A DNA stretch of 20,060 nt from an uncultured Bacteroidales bacterium (GTDB lineage Bacteria > Bacteroidota > Bacteroidia > Bacteroidales > UBA932). Below are positions 1-6,427 of the stretch, in pieces. The notes under the pieces were generated by a model, which saw nothing but the letters and a program-made list of their open reading frames with translations, did not search any database and had not been told where the DNA came from. The DNA is taken from assembly GCA_905234775.1 (NCBI GenBank), contig CAJOJC010000047.1, positions 11,937-31,996 on the forward strand, read 5' to 3'. The first letter of the stretch is position 1, and each line of letters begins with the position of its first letter. A program made the translations under genes and the position numbers.

Positions 1-1208
1 CCCCCGCCGCTTCGCGGCTCTACTGGTTTATCGTCACCCCCGACCTGATCGGGGGTCTTAGATGGCCGATCGGAGTCGGCCATGACTTTAGTCGGTTTCG
101 CATCGGTAGCGGGGGCGGACTGGAGGAAGCAGAGGCGCATGAGGGCGTACTCGATGTGGAGCCTCTGGTTCGCGGCGGCTTTATAGCCGGCCTCGCAGGA
201 GGTAGTTACTCCAAGGGCGTCGTAGATAAACTTAACGGAGCAGCGGGCGGCCTGTTCGGCATAGCGTTTCCTGAGGCTGTCCGGGAAATCCAGCAGGCTC
301 TCGAGCCCACCGGTACGGCTGACCAGAAGGTCACGCAGATGTCCGCCGAGAGAAGATATGAAATACTGGGCATTGAAACCCTTTGCGAGAATTTCGTCGA
401 AGGTCAGAAGCGCAGTAGTATAGTCTCCCGAAAGGGCAGCGTCTATTATCTTGAAGCCGTATTCGTAGTCGAGGACGTTGAGATTCTTCAGGACGTCTTC
501 GTACTTGATGTCTGTTCCGCAGAAGGCAACGGTCTGGTCGAAGATGGTCAGGGCGTCGCGCATAGCGCCGTCTGCCTTACGGGCTATTACGTGGAGCGCT
601 TCGTCTTCTACGTTAACCCCTTCTTTTCCGGCCACCATCCTGAGGTTGGCGACTATGTCCGGTACGCTGATGCGGTTGAAATCGTAGGTCTGGCAGCGGG
701 AAAGGATAGTCGGGAGGATCTTGTGTTTCTCCGTCGTACACAGGATGAAGATCGCGTGTGCCGGCGGTTCCTCGAGCGTCTTCAGGAAGGCGTTGAAGGC
801 CGACTGCGAGAGCATGTGGACCTCATCGATGATGTAGACGCTATACTTACCTACCTGCGGGGGAATCTGGACCTGATCCATCAGGGCTTTTATGTCGTCT
901 ACGCCGTTGTTCGACGCGGCGTCCAGCTCGCGGATGCAGTAGGACCGACCCTCCGCAAACGAAAGGCAGGACTCGCACTCGCCGCACGGCTCCATGTCGG
1001 CAGACGGATTCGAGCAGTTGATCGCTTTCGCGAAGATTCGCGCGGTCGAGGTCTTTCCGACTCCGCGGGGACCGCAGAAAAGATAGGCATGGGCCAGCTG
1101 ACCCCGGATGATGGAGTTCTTAAGGGTTCTGGCGATATTGTCCTGACCGATGAGCGTCCCGAAGGAGTCCGGACGGTACTTTCTGGCTGATACGATATAC
1201 TCTGACAT
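1..1208 (-). CDS. dnaX: DNA polymerase III subunit gamma/tau, 3' end beyond window
   Basis: Clamp-loader ATPase subunit of the replicative DNA polymerase III holoenzyme. I translated the reverse strand from the ATG at 1208. It begins MSEYIVSARKYRPDSF and carries a Walker A motif GPRGVGKT (residues 46-53), a zinc-binding cysteine cluster (CGECESC after INCSNPS), the Walker B motif DEVHML and the sensor-1 stretch CTTEKHKILPTILSRC, all diagnostic of DnaX. The frame stays open through 402 codons to the window edge, so the C-terminal tau part is missing. The last 30 or so visible residues are a Pro/Asp-rich linker containing two palindromic repeats (33-86). No A-AAA-AAG type slippery site for programmed frameshifting is visible in the part shown. 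The start is supported by a TAAATTTG promoter box six bases upstream. The identity is secure; the full length is not visible. Confidence 0.96.
   Translation of the reverse strand, partial: MSEYIVSARKYRPDSFGTLIGQDNIARTLKNSIIRGQLAHAYLFCGPRGVGKTSTARIFAKAINCSNPSADMEPCGECESCLSFAEGRSYCIRELDAASNNGVDDIKALMDQVQIPPQVGKYSVYIIDEVHMLSQSAFNAFLKTLEEPPAHAIFILCTTEKHKILPTILSRCQTYDFNRISVPDIVANLRMVAGKEGVNVEDEALHVIARKADGAMRDALTIFDQTVAFCGTDIKYEDVLKNLNVLDYEYGFKIIDAALSGDYTTALLTFDEILAKGFNAQYFISSLGGHLRDLLVSRTGGLESLLDFPDSLRKRYAEQAARCSVKFIYDALGVTTSCEAGYKAAANQRLHIEYALMRLCFLQSAPATDAKPTKVMADSDRPSKTPDQVGGDDKPVEPRSGG
33..86. repeat. Two adjacent palindromic elements inside the dnaX reading frame
   Basis: Two hairpin-forming elements lie back to back. 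The first has arms 36-43 (ACCCCCGA) and 49-56 around a 5-base loop, with its GAC tail on the minus strand. The second has arms 62-69 (ATGGCCGA) and 76-83 around a 6-base loop, with GAC at 84-86. Both are read through in frame by dnaX, adding linker peptides such as TPDQVGGD and VMADSDRPS. Further copies of the family are at 2734-2838 and 19447-19471. Confidence 0.8.
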
Positions 1209-1214
1209 AGCTTA

Positions 1215-1222
1215 CAAATTTA
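1215..1222 (-). promoter_or_regulatory. -7 promoter box of dnaX
   Basis: On the minus strand this reads TAAATTTG, a full match to the Bacteroidota -7 consensus TAnnTTTG. It ends six bases before the dnaX ATG, so transcription would start at or near the start codon. I see no clear -33 box. Confidence 0.55.
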
Positions 1223-1234
1223 AGCATTTTTGGT

Positions 1235-1242
1235 TAACTTTG
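1235..1242 (+). promoter_or_regulatory. -7 promoter box of the 1249-3400 unit
   Basis: TAACTTTG matches TAnnTTTG and ends six bases before the ATG at 1249. With the dnaX box it forms a compact divergent promoter region of about 40 bases. It also argues against the longer upstream start at 1150, which lies inside dnaX. Confidence 0.55.
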
Positions 1243-1248
1243 CCCGAG

Positions 1249-2124
1249 ATGAAAGCGAGGTTTGGAAAATATTTGATTGCCCTTGCAATCATGCTGCTCG
1301 CAGGGGGCTTTCAGGCTTCCGGCCAGGGCCGTATCTATACCCGCAAGGCCAGGCTCGCAGACTTCCAGACTAAGACGACTAAGGTTGTTCTCAGCGGAGA
1401 CAGCCTGCTGGATATCGCTCTTCGCGAGGAGGTCCGCAGGCGCTGGAGAATCTCCCCCTTCGAGTTCTGCGATCCGGAAGATTTCGAGTCCCTTAAGAAC
1501 GATTCCGCCTATTACTTCCTTTACCTTTCTCAGGACAAGGCTGGGCTGGCTTACCTTACCCTTTTCAAGGGCGGAAATGACGAATCCTTCCGCAGCCTCG
1601 ACGGAAAACTTGAAGTCGTAAGCGTTCCCTTCTCTCCGGTTACAATTGCCTCCGGCCGCGAGTTCGTCTACCTCCCCGCCCTGCTTGATATCATCCAGTT
1701 CTTCGTGGAGGAGTCTCTCATCAATTCGGCCACCAATGTGTTCGGGCTCTCCTACTACAATGGAAACCTTTCGAAAGTAAAGAAGAAGAAAATTTTTATC
1801 GCCCGCGACGACCTGGATTCGGATTACCCCGCCCGCGACTCCATAGACGTCCTCGCCCCTGGCATCATGGCCGTGGACAATTTCGCGGCAGACAGCCTGT
1901 TCGAAGCCGGCTCGCCCGAGGCTATGATCGCTTTCAGCATCTCCCCCGCCGCACCTTCCCGCAGGGCCAGATGTTTCAATTTCATAGTCTCCGCAGACAC
2001 ACACGATCTTTATTACTATCAGTCGCGCAGTTACAATCGCCCCGGCAAACGCGGGTTCTCAAAGAGCGCGATCAAATCCATACGCAGAGAACACGGATAT
2101 AAGGATGAGAAGCGGAAGAAGTGA
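1249..2124 (+). CDS. Secreted protein of unknown function
   Basis: A 291-residue protein that I do not recognise as a named family. The start at 1249 is chosen over 1150 because it gives a clean Sec signal peptide (MKARFGKYLIALAIMLLAGG, then FQASGQG) and lies six bases after a promoter box, whereas the longer form would overlap dnaX. The mature part is mixed alpha/beta, with no transmembrane segment after the signal and a basic C-terminal tail (KDEKRKK). The 3' end overlaps the start of the M16 peptidase gene by 20 bases, so the two are very likely co-transcribed and translationally coupled, suggesting a shared envelope or periplasmic role. That role is inference from context only. Confidence 0.75.
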   Translation: MKARFGKYLIALAIMLLAGGFQASGQGRIYTRKARLADFQTKTTKVVLSGDSLLDIALREEVRRRWRISPFEFCDPEDFESLKNDSAYYFLYLSQDKAGLAYLTLFKGGNDESFRSLDGKLEVVSVPFSPVTIASGREFVYLPALLDIIQFFVEESLINSATNVFGLSYYNGNLSKVKKKKIFIARDDLDSDYPARDSIDVLAPGIMAVDNFAADSLFEAGSPEAMIAFSISPAAPSRRARCFNFIVSADTHDLYYYQSRSYNRPGKRGFSKSAIKSIRREHGYKDEKRKK

Positions 2125-3400
2125 GAGCGGCCTGCAGTACGCCGTCAAAAGCAGCGCCAGCAAGGTAGGCTACTGCTCCCTCAGCATCAAATGCGGAACC
2201 AGAGCCGAAGGCGAGCTCCCGGAGGGAACGGCTCACTTCGTGGAGCATACAATCTTCAAGGGCACACGCCGCTTCAGCGCCGCGCGAATCAATTCCTACC
2301 TCGACCGCCTCGGCGGCGAGCTCAACGCCTACACTACCAAGGAGGAGATCGTCCTCCATGCCACCGTCCTTCGCGAAGATATCTGGAAAGCAGTGGGTCT
2401 GCTACTTGAAATCGCGACCGAAGCCACCTTTCCCGAGCATGAAGTCGAGACCGAGCGCGGAGTCGTGCTGGACGAAATAATCTCTTATAAAGACAGTCCG
2501 TCCGAAGATATCTTCGATACTTTCGAGAGCCGCTTCTTCGAGGGCAGCCCGCTCGGCAGACTTACTCTCGGAACTGTCGATTCGGTCAGTGCGGCTACAG
2601 TCGATGACCTGAAGACCTACTACCGGCGCAACTTCATCCCGAAGAACATGGCGCTCTGTATCGTAGCCTCAGGAGATGAAGAAAAGCTGGAGAAGCAGAT
2701 GCTGGCCCTTGCGGGGAAATACCTCGTCGGGGAGATCCCCGATCAGGTCGGGGATGACGGTAGTGGCATGCCCGGCGAAGACCGGACGGTCATACCCGGC
2801 GAAGACCGGACGGTCATACCCGGCGAAGACCGGGTATCTTCTTCACGGCATTTCGATATTACCGAAGACAAGAACAACCACGAAGCGAACGCGCTGCTCG
2901 GAGCGGAGGCGCCGTCGCTGTACGGGGAGAAAAAGAGGATTGCGGCAGTGTTGCTCGCAAATATCCTCGGCGGACCAGCGTCGAATAGCTTACTTGGCGC
3001 CGAATTGCGCGAAAAACATGGCTGGGTCTACGCGATCGAGTGCGGCTATTCGCAGTACAGCGACACCGGCCTGATGACGGTGAGCCTGGGCTGCGACAAA
3101 TCCAATCTTAAGAAATGTCTTAAGGCGGTGGACCGTATCCTCAGCAAAGTGTGTGAAACCGAAATGAGCCCGGCTGCTCTCAAAGCCGCAAAGAAGCAGC
3201 TGCTCGGCCAGCTGGCGATTAGTTCCGACAGCGGCGAGACTCAATGCCTGTCTATGGGGAAGAGCCTGCTCGCCTTCGGAAAGATTATGGGCGATGCCTG
3301 GAACCGCGAAATGATCGAGTCTGTCAGCGCCGAAGACCTGCGCCTTACCGCCTGCGAAATCTTCGCTCCCGAGAAGGTTTCGAGACTCGTGTATTTGTAA
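2105..3400 (+). CDS. M16 family zinc metallopeptidase (pitrilysin/insulinase type)
   Basis: A 431-residue M16 peptidase. The inverted zinc motif HFVEH is at residues 44-48, with the Glu at 47 as expected for the catalytic base. E124, in a segment reading ERGVVLDEI, is at the spacing where the family has its third zinc ligand. The second M16 domain follows, recognisable by LLGAELREKHGWVYAIE and SDTG. No signal peptide is visible, so it may act in the cytoplasm. Between the two domains, from about residue 210 to 245, an in-frame block of roughly 36 residues is encoded by palindromic and 24-bp tandem repeats (GEDRTVIP repeated). It sits at a domain linker, where it may be tolerated. Removing it leaves about 395 residues, near the usual size of short M16 proteins. 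The stop codon lies inside the left direct repeat of the following insert. Confidence 0.9.
   Translation: MRSGRSESGLQYAVKSSASKVGYCSLSIKCGTRAEGELPEGTAHFVEHTIFKGTRRFSAARINSYLDRLGGELNAYTTKEEIVLHATVLREDIWKAVGLLLEIATEATFPEHEVETERGVVLDEIISYKDSPSEDIFDTFESRFFEGSPLGRLTLGTVDSVSAATVDDLKTYYRRNFIPKNMALCIVASGDEEKLEKQMLALAGKYLVGEIPDQVGDDGSGMPGEDRTVIPGEDRTVIPGEDRVSSSRHFDITEDKNNHEANALLGAEAPSLYGEKKRIAAVLLANILGGPASNSLLGAELREKHGWVYAIECGYSQYSDTGLMTVSLGCDKSNLKKCLKAVDRILSKVCETEMSPAALKAAKKQLLGQLAISSDSGETQCLSMGKSLLAFGKIMGDAWNREMIESVSAEDLRLTACEIFAPEKVSRLVYL
2734..2838. repeat. In-frame palindromic element plus 24-bp tandem repeat in the M16 gene
   Basis: A palindrome (arms 2735-2742 and 2748-2755, loop TCAGG, tail GAC at 2756-2758) is followed by three tandem 24-bp units starting at 2767, 2791 and 2815. 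The first differs by one base and the third is complete only to CCGGG. The third unit forms its own hairpin (ATACCCGG at 2816-2823, CCGGGTAT at 2830-2837). Read on the minus strand, this hairpin has the same layout, with a GAC tail. Because 24 is divisible by three, the frame is kept. Confidence 0.85.
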
Positions 3401-3415
3401 CATCTTCGTGTAGCC

Positions 3416-3448
3416 TCCCCTATTAGCCACATCAAGCTGGGGATTTTT
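3416..3448 (+). terminator. Possible weak terminator after the M16 gene
   Basis: TCCCC at 3416-3420 can pair with GGGGA at 3439-3443, followed directly by TTTTT at 3444-3448. The stem is only five base pairs with a long loop, so this is a weak call. It lies between convergent genes. Confidence 0.3.
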
Positions 3449-3452
3449 AGAG

Positions 3453-3947
3453 TCACTTTGACTCGGTTAGAAAATCTGACGCAGAATAACCATTGTACCA
3501 TACTACAGGAACACCTGAATCAGCAGAGGGCGGGAAAATAACAGTTACATCACACTTCTCGCATTTGACATATAAGTCTGAGAACTTATATGATAGTCTT
3601 GCTATCAATACCTCTTCGTCTAATTCTTTTATATCTTCAATCAAATGCCAATTGTTATCAGGGAATAGTAAGTCATAACTGATAATATAAAGATAAACTG
3701 AATCAATTTTTCCCGAGTACATTTCCCATTTGTCACAAGCAATCACCTTATTATAGCCAGCCGGGATGCTATTAAGAGCATTAGAGACAGCAAATGGGAT
3801 TGAGTCATTAGGGTGTTTACCCTCTGGGAAGACTATTAAGTGTTCCTCAGAAGTATTTTGAAAGAAAAAACCTTCATAACCCTCCCACAAAAATTCGCAA
3901 GAAAGAGCCATCAAGGCAAGAACAAGAAAGGAAAAATATTTTTTCAT
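3453..3947 (-). CDS. Probable lipoprotein of unknown function
   Basis: A 164-residue protein with a lipoprotein-like N-terminus: MKKYFSFLVLALMALSC with the Cys at residue 17. The box ALSC is not a perfect lipobox but resembles forms used in Bacteroidota. The mature part is rich in Tyr, Trp and acidic residues and contains one CxxC (VKCEKCDV). I recognise no family. The start overlaps the stop of the upstream 80-residue gene as ATGA (3944-3947), pointing to coupled translation. Its AT-rich composition is unlike its neighbours and, with the flanking direct repeats, suggests acquisition by transfer. Confidence 0.7.
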   Translation of the reverse strand: MKKYFSFLVLALMALSCEFLWEGYEGFFFQNTSEEHLIVFPEGKHPNDSIPFAVSNALNSIPAGYNKVIACDKWEMYSGKIDSVYLYIISYDLLFPDNNWHLIEDIKELDEEVLIARLSYKFSDLYVKCEKCDVTVIFPPSADSGVPVVWYNGYSASDFLTESK

Positions 3948-4186
3948 AAACGATATTTATTATTCAATATAATTTGATGATATACGAATGTGAACGATAG
4001 AAAATAATACCAATCAGGAGAAAAAACAAATTGGTAGTTTTTAGGATCTCTGTCAAGAAGTGGCCTTACGCCTGTCTCGCCAATGGAATCATGATAATCT
4101 GCAGTTAAATTGTTTGCCCAAACCTCATACCATTGATTATCGTGGTCAATCAACCCCATCCTCTGAAGGCCGCAACTCAGATTCAT
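3944..4186 (-). CDS. Small orphan protein of the AT-rich insert
   Basis: An 80-residue reading frame without a signal peptide, rich in Trp, Tyr and Asp/Asn. It ends in a hydrophobic aromatic stretch (DWYYFLSFTFVYHQIILNN) that could be a membrane or buried segment. There is an in-frame stop just upstream of the ATG, so it is not simply the visible end of a longer frame. The 4-base ATGA overlap with the downstream lipoprotein gene and a promoter box 20 bases upstream support it as a real gene. It may also be a shortened remnant of a larger protein. No function can be assigned. Confidence 0.5.
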   Translation of the reverse strand: MNLSCGLQRMGLIDHDNQWYEVWANNLTADYHDSIGETGVRPLLDRDPKNYQFVFSPDWYYFLSFTFVYHQIILNNKYRL

Positions 4187-4206
4187 TATTGCAACCTCTT
4201 ATTTTT

Positions 4207-4214
4207 CAAAGGTA
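4207..4214 (-). promoter_or_regulatory. -7 promoter box of the two-gene insert
   Basis: The minus strand reads TACCTTTG, matching TAnnTTTG, 20 bases upstream of the ATG at 4186. It lies inside the direct-repeat-bounded segment, so the cassette would carry its own promoter. Confidence 0.45.
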
Positions 4215-4284
4215 GTTATTATTAGCCGTATTTGTAACATCTCCGAAAGGGATAAAATCCTTCGTTTCAGAATTTCAGCCCAAA

Positions 4285-4343
4285 TAAGGCGTTTTAATCA
4301 CCAAAACAGGCCTTATGTCACATTCCAGCCGGGTATGTGACAT
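4285..4343 (+). promoter_or_regulatory. Hairpin and paired operator-like palindromes before the acyltransferase gene
   Basis: First, TAAGGC-GTTTT (4285-4295) pairs with AAAAC (4303-4307) and GCCTTA (4310-4315), leaving a two-base bulge. Second, ATGTCACAT (4315-4323) and ATGTGACAT (4335-4343) are perfect reverse complements. Each is also a palindrome around its middle base, and their centres are 20 bases apart, about two helical turns. They end 27 bases before the promoter box at 4371, a typical place for a dimeric regulator. The regulator is not identified. Confidence 0.55.
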
Positions 4344-4370
4344 TTTCTTCTGCGAGCGATACCCGCGCGA

Positions 4371-4378
4371 TACCTTTG
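4371..4378 (+). promoter_or_regulatory. -7 promoter box of the acyltransferase gene
   Basis: TACCTTTG matches TAnnTTTG. It ends 26 bases before the ATG at 4405, giving a short leader. It also argues against the upstream start at 4315, which would lie before the promoter and inside the palindrome. Confidence 0.5.
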
Positions 4379-4404
4379 CAATCGTAAAAACGAAACGCAA
4401 AGCA

Positions 4405-5661
4405 ATGACAGCAATAACAATGAGACTCGACAACGCGTCGAACATCTATCCCGCTTCGCTTACAAAGAGGTACGCTTCCATGTTCAGGTTAAGCGTCACC
4501 CTCAACGAACCCGTCAACGTCAACTACCTCCAGCAGGCGCTCAATAATACAGTAAAAAGAATCCCCAGTTTCGGTTGCACCCTTAAGAACGGCGCTTTCT
4601 GGTGGTATCTCAAAGAACTCGACAAAATGCCTACAGTGGGTCAGCTTTCGTCGCTCTCTCCCTTTGGATACCGTTTCCACGGCGGATTCCTCTTCAAGGT
4701 CAGCGCCGACGGTTGCAGGATAGTTCTCGACGTGTTCCACGCACTTGCCGACGGCAAGGGCGGTCAAACTTTCCTCCTTACACTTACTGCAGAATACCTG
4801 CGACTCCGCTACGGCATCAACATCGAATACAATGATCTTATTCTTGATCCTACAGATACTCCTTCTAAGCGCGAAACCGAAGACTGCTTCTCAGAGTTCA
4901 GCGGCAAGAAAGGCGCAATGGAGCAGAACGACACCGCTTACCACGCCCATGGCCACAAAGAAGGCTATAGGGTAATGCACAACGAGCGCATCACTATCCC
5001 CTGCGATGAAATCAAGGCGGTTGCTAAGAAGTATTCCTGCACCGTTACCGAGATTATCACGGCAGCTATGGTCTGCGCCCTTCAGGACGTCCATCAGCAC
5101 GACCACCGCAAACACAAGAAGACCGCCATCAAGGTCAATGTCCCTGTGAACCTGCGTCCCCTTTTCGGCGGCAGGACACTTAGGAATTTCTCATCGTATG
5201 TAAATCTCGGAGTCGATGTGGCAAACGGTTACTACTCATTCGAAGAAGTACTTCAGATAGTCTCCGCCCAGAAGCGCCATCTAGTCCTTAAGAGCGAGCT
5301 CGAAAGGAAGGTAGCCGCCAACGTCGCCCTCGAGAACAACTTCGCAATAGCAATGATCCCGCTCTTCATCAAGAAGCACGTGATCGATCTTGTTTGCAAA
5401 CTTAAAGGAGACAAACTTCTTTCCCAGACCCTCTCCAACCTCGGCAATGTAGAACTGCCCGAATCCATGAGGCAATACGTCTCCGAGATGGACTTCGTCC
5501 TTGGTCGCCAGAGGGGCGTTCCCGGAGCCGGAGCCTGTGTCAGCTACAACGGTAATCTTTACCTGAACTTCTCACGAAACATCGTTGAAGCCGATTTCGA
5601 ATCCTACTTCGTGGACCAGCTCCACCAGCTTGGCATCACAACAAAACAGGTCTCGGAATAA
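4405..5661 (+). CDS. Condensation-domain / alcohol acetyltransferase-like acyltransferase
   Basis: A 418-residue protein of the CoA-dependent acyltransferase (BAHD/condensation/AATase/WES) superfamily. The active-site motif HxxxDG is present as FHALADGKGG, with H112 as the expected general base and D116 structural. Towards the C-terminus, a segment beginning LSNLGNVELPESM and another reading GACVSYNGNLYLNFSR fit the second half of the fold. There is no signal peptide, so it is probably cytosolic. The acyl donor and acceptor cannot be read from sequence; acylation of an alcohol, amine or lipid intermediate is possible. The start at 4405 is chosen from the promoter position; the ATG at 4420 is an alternative. 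It stands alone between the insert and a strong terminator, with a palindrome-rich upstream region suggesting dedicated regulation. Confidence 0.8.
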   Translation: MTAITMRLDNASNIYPASLTKRYASMFRLSVTLNEPVNVNYLQQALNNTVKRIPSFGCTLKNGAFWWYLKELDKMPTVGQLSSLSPFGYRFHGGFLFKVSADGCRIVLDVFHALADGKGGQTFLLTLTAEYLRLRYGINIEYNDLILDPTDTPSKRETEDCFSEFSGKKGAMEQNDTAYHAHGHKEGYRVMHNERITIPCDEIKAVAKKYSCTVTEIITAAMVCALQDVHQHDHRKHKKTAIKVNVPVNLRPLFGGRTLRNFSSYVNLGVDVANGYYSFEEVLQIVSAQKRHLVLKSELERKVAANVALENNFAIAMIPLFIKKHVIDLVCKLKGDKLLSQTLSNLGNVELPESMRQYVSEMDFVLGRQRGVPGAGACVSYNGNLYLNFSRNIVEADFESYFVDQLHQLGITTKQVSE

Positions 5662-5678
5662 CCGAGACCTGTTTATTT
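5645..5678. terminator. Strong bidirectional intrinsic terminator
   Basis: A perfect 12-base-pair stem (5645-5656 with 5662-5673) closes a five-base loop that contains the stop codon of the acyltransferase gene. TTTATTT follows on the plus strand, and a T-rich run follows on the minus strand. It serves the acyltransferase from the left and the OmpA-family gene from the right. Confidence 0.85.
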
Positions 5679-5698
5679 AGAATTGCAGAGAGCCTGAA

Positions 5699-6379
5699 CT
5701 ACTTGAGGGTTCCGGCCTCGACTGCCTTTACCATGTCCTCGTTGGCGGTGATGTAGATCTCAACGCGGCGGTTCTTGGCGCGGCCTTCTTCGGTGTCGTT
5801 GTCAGCAACGGGCTTGTTGAAGGAAAGACCCTGGGCATAGAGGTGATTTGCATCCATACCGTTCTTCTTGAGCTCCTTCTTAACTGCGTCCGCCCTCTTC
5901 TGGGAGACCTTCTCGTTTGCCTCAGCGGTTCCGACATTGTCGGTGTGGCCAAGGATGGTGATGTCGGCGTTGGAGCCGAGATCCTCGAGGACAGTAGCGA
6001 AGGTCTTGAGAGACTCCTTAGACTCAGCGCTGAGCTCGGTAGAGTTGAAGTCAAACATGATACCGCTGGCGAAGGTGACCTTGATAGCCTCGAAGCCGTT
6101 GGCGTCGGTGATGGTCTCAATCTTTGCGGCCTCGATCTTCTCGAGTTCCTTTGCTTTCTTGTCCATGACAGCGCCTACGGTAGTTCCTACTGCTGCGCCT
6201 GCGCCTGCGCCGATAGCAGCTCCCTTGAGAGCGCCCTCAGAGTCGCCTGTGATGAGGTAGCCGATACCTGCACCTACTGCTGCGCCGCCGACTGCGCCGC
6301 CGAACAGACCCTTAAGAGTTGCACAAGAAGGGGCAAGGAGCATAGCTGCTGCCGCTACTACGAGTAAACCTTTTTTCAT
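5699..6379 (-). CDS. OmpA-family lipoprotein with glycine-zipper segment
   Basis: A 226-residue envelope protein. A lipoprotein signal peptide (LLAPSC, Cys at residue 19) is followed by a Gly/Ala-rich glycine-zipper stretch at about residues 26-75 (GGAVGGAAVGAGIGY and GAAIGAGAGAAVG). A C-terminal OmpA-like peptidoglycan-binding domain spans about residues 100-220. Its signature residues are visible in ILGHTDNVGT, SQKRADAVK and GRAKNRRVEIYI, including the Asp and Arg that bind diaminopimelate in the family. It probably anchors the outer membrane to peptidoglycan. It lies 48 bases after metG on the same strand but has its own possible promoter box. Confidence 0.92.
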   Translation of the reverse strand: MKKGLLVVAAAAMLLAPSCATLKGLFGGAVGGAAVGAGIGYLITGDSEGALKGAAIGAGAGAAVGTTVGAVMDKKAKELEKIEAAKIETITDANGFEAIKVTFASGIMFDFNSTELSAESKESLKTFATVLEDLGSNADITILGHTDNVGTAEANEKVSQKRADAVKKELKKNGMDANHLYAQGLSFNKPVADNDTEEGRAKNRRVEIYITANEDMVKAVEAGTLK

Positions 6380-6394
6380 TTTGATTTGGTTTTA

Positions 6395-6402
6395 GAAAGT
6401 TA
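6395..6402 (-). promoter_or_regulatory. Possible -7 box of the OmpA-family gene
   Basis: The minus strand reads TAACTTTC, one mismatch from TAnnTTTG, 15 bases before the ATG at 6379, in an AT-rich intergenic stretch. The metG-ompA gap holds no clear terminator, so read-through from the upstream operon is also possible. Confidence 0.35.
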
Positions 6403-6427
6403 AACAATATAGTTAGTAAAAAAGTAA

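Larger units (their letters stand above)
3391..4245. mobile_element. Candidate inserted cassette bounded by 18-bp direct repeats
   Basis: Positions 3391-3408 and 4228-4245 match at 17 of 18 bases (GTATTTGTAACATCT identical, then T or C, then CG). The left copy contains the last three codons and the stop of the M16 gene. The DNA between is visibly AT-rich: 3541-3600 has 20 G+C in 60, against 36 in 60 at 2221-2280. It holds two small coupled genes on the opposite strand and no recombinase or transposase. A cassette that inserted at, and duplicated, the 3' end of the peptidase gene would give this picture. Chance similarity or old recombination cannot be excluded. Confidence 0.4.

Noticed and set aside
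156..1190. Long plus-strand reading frame of 344 codons
   Set aside because: It is the antisense shadow of dnaX, whose motifs are unmistakable on the minus strand.
1150..1248. N-terminal extension of the secreted protein gene
   Set aside because: It would overlap dnaX and its promoter, and hides a clean signal peptide that starts at 1249.
2767..2838. CRISPR-like repeats
   Set aside because: Units are directly adjacent with no spacers, only 24 bases long, and translated in frame as part of the M16 peptidase.
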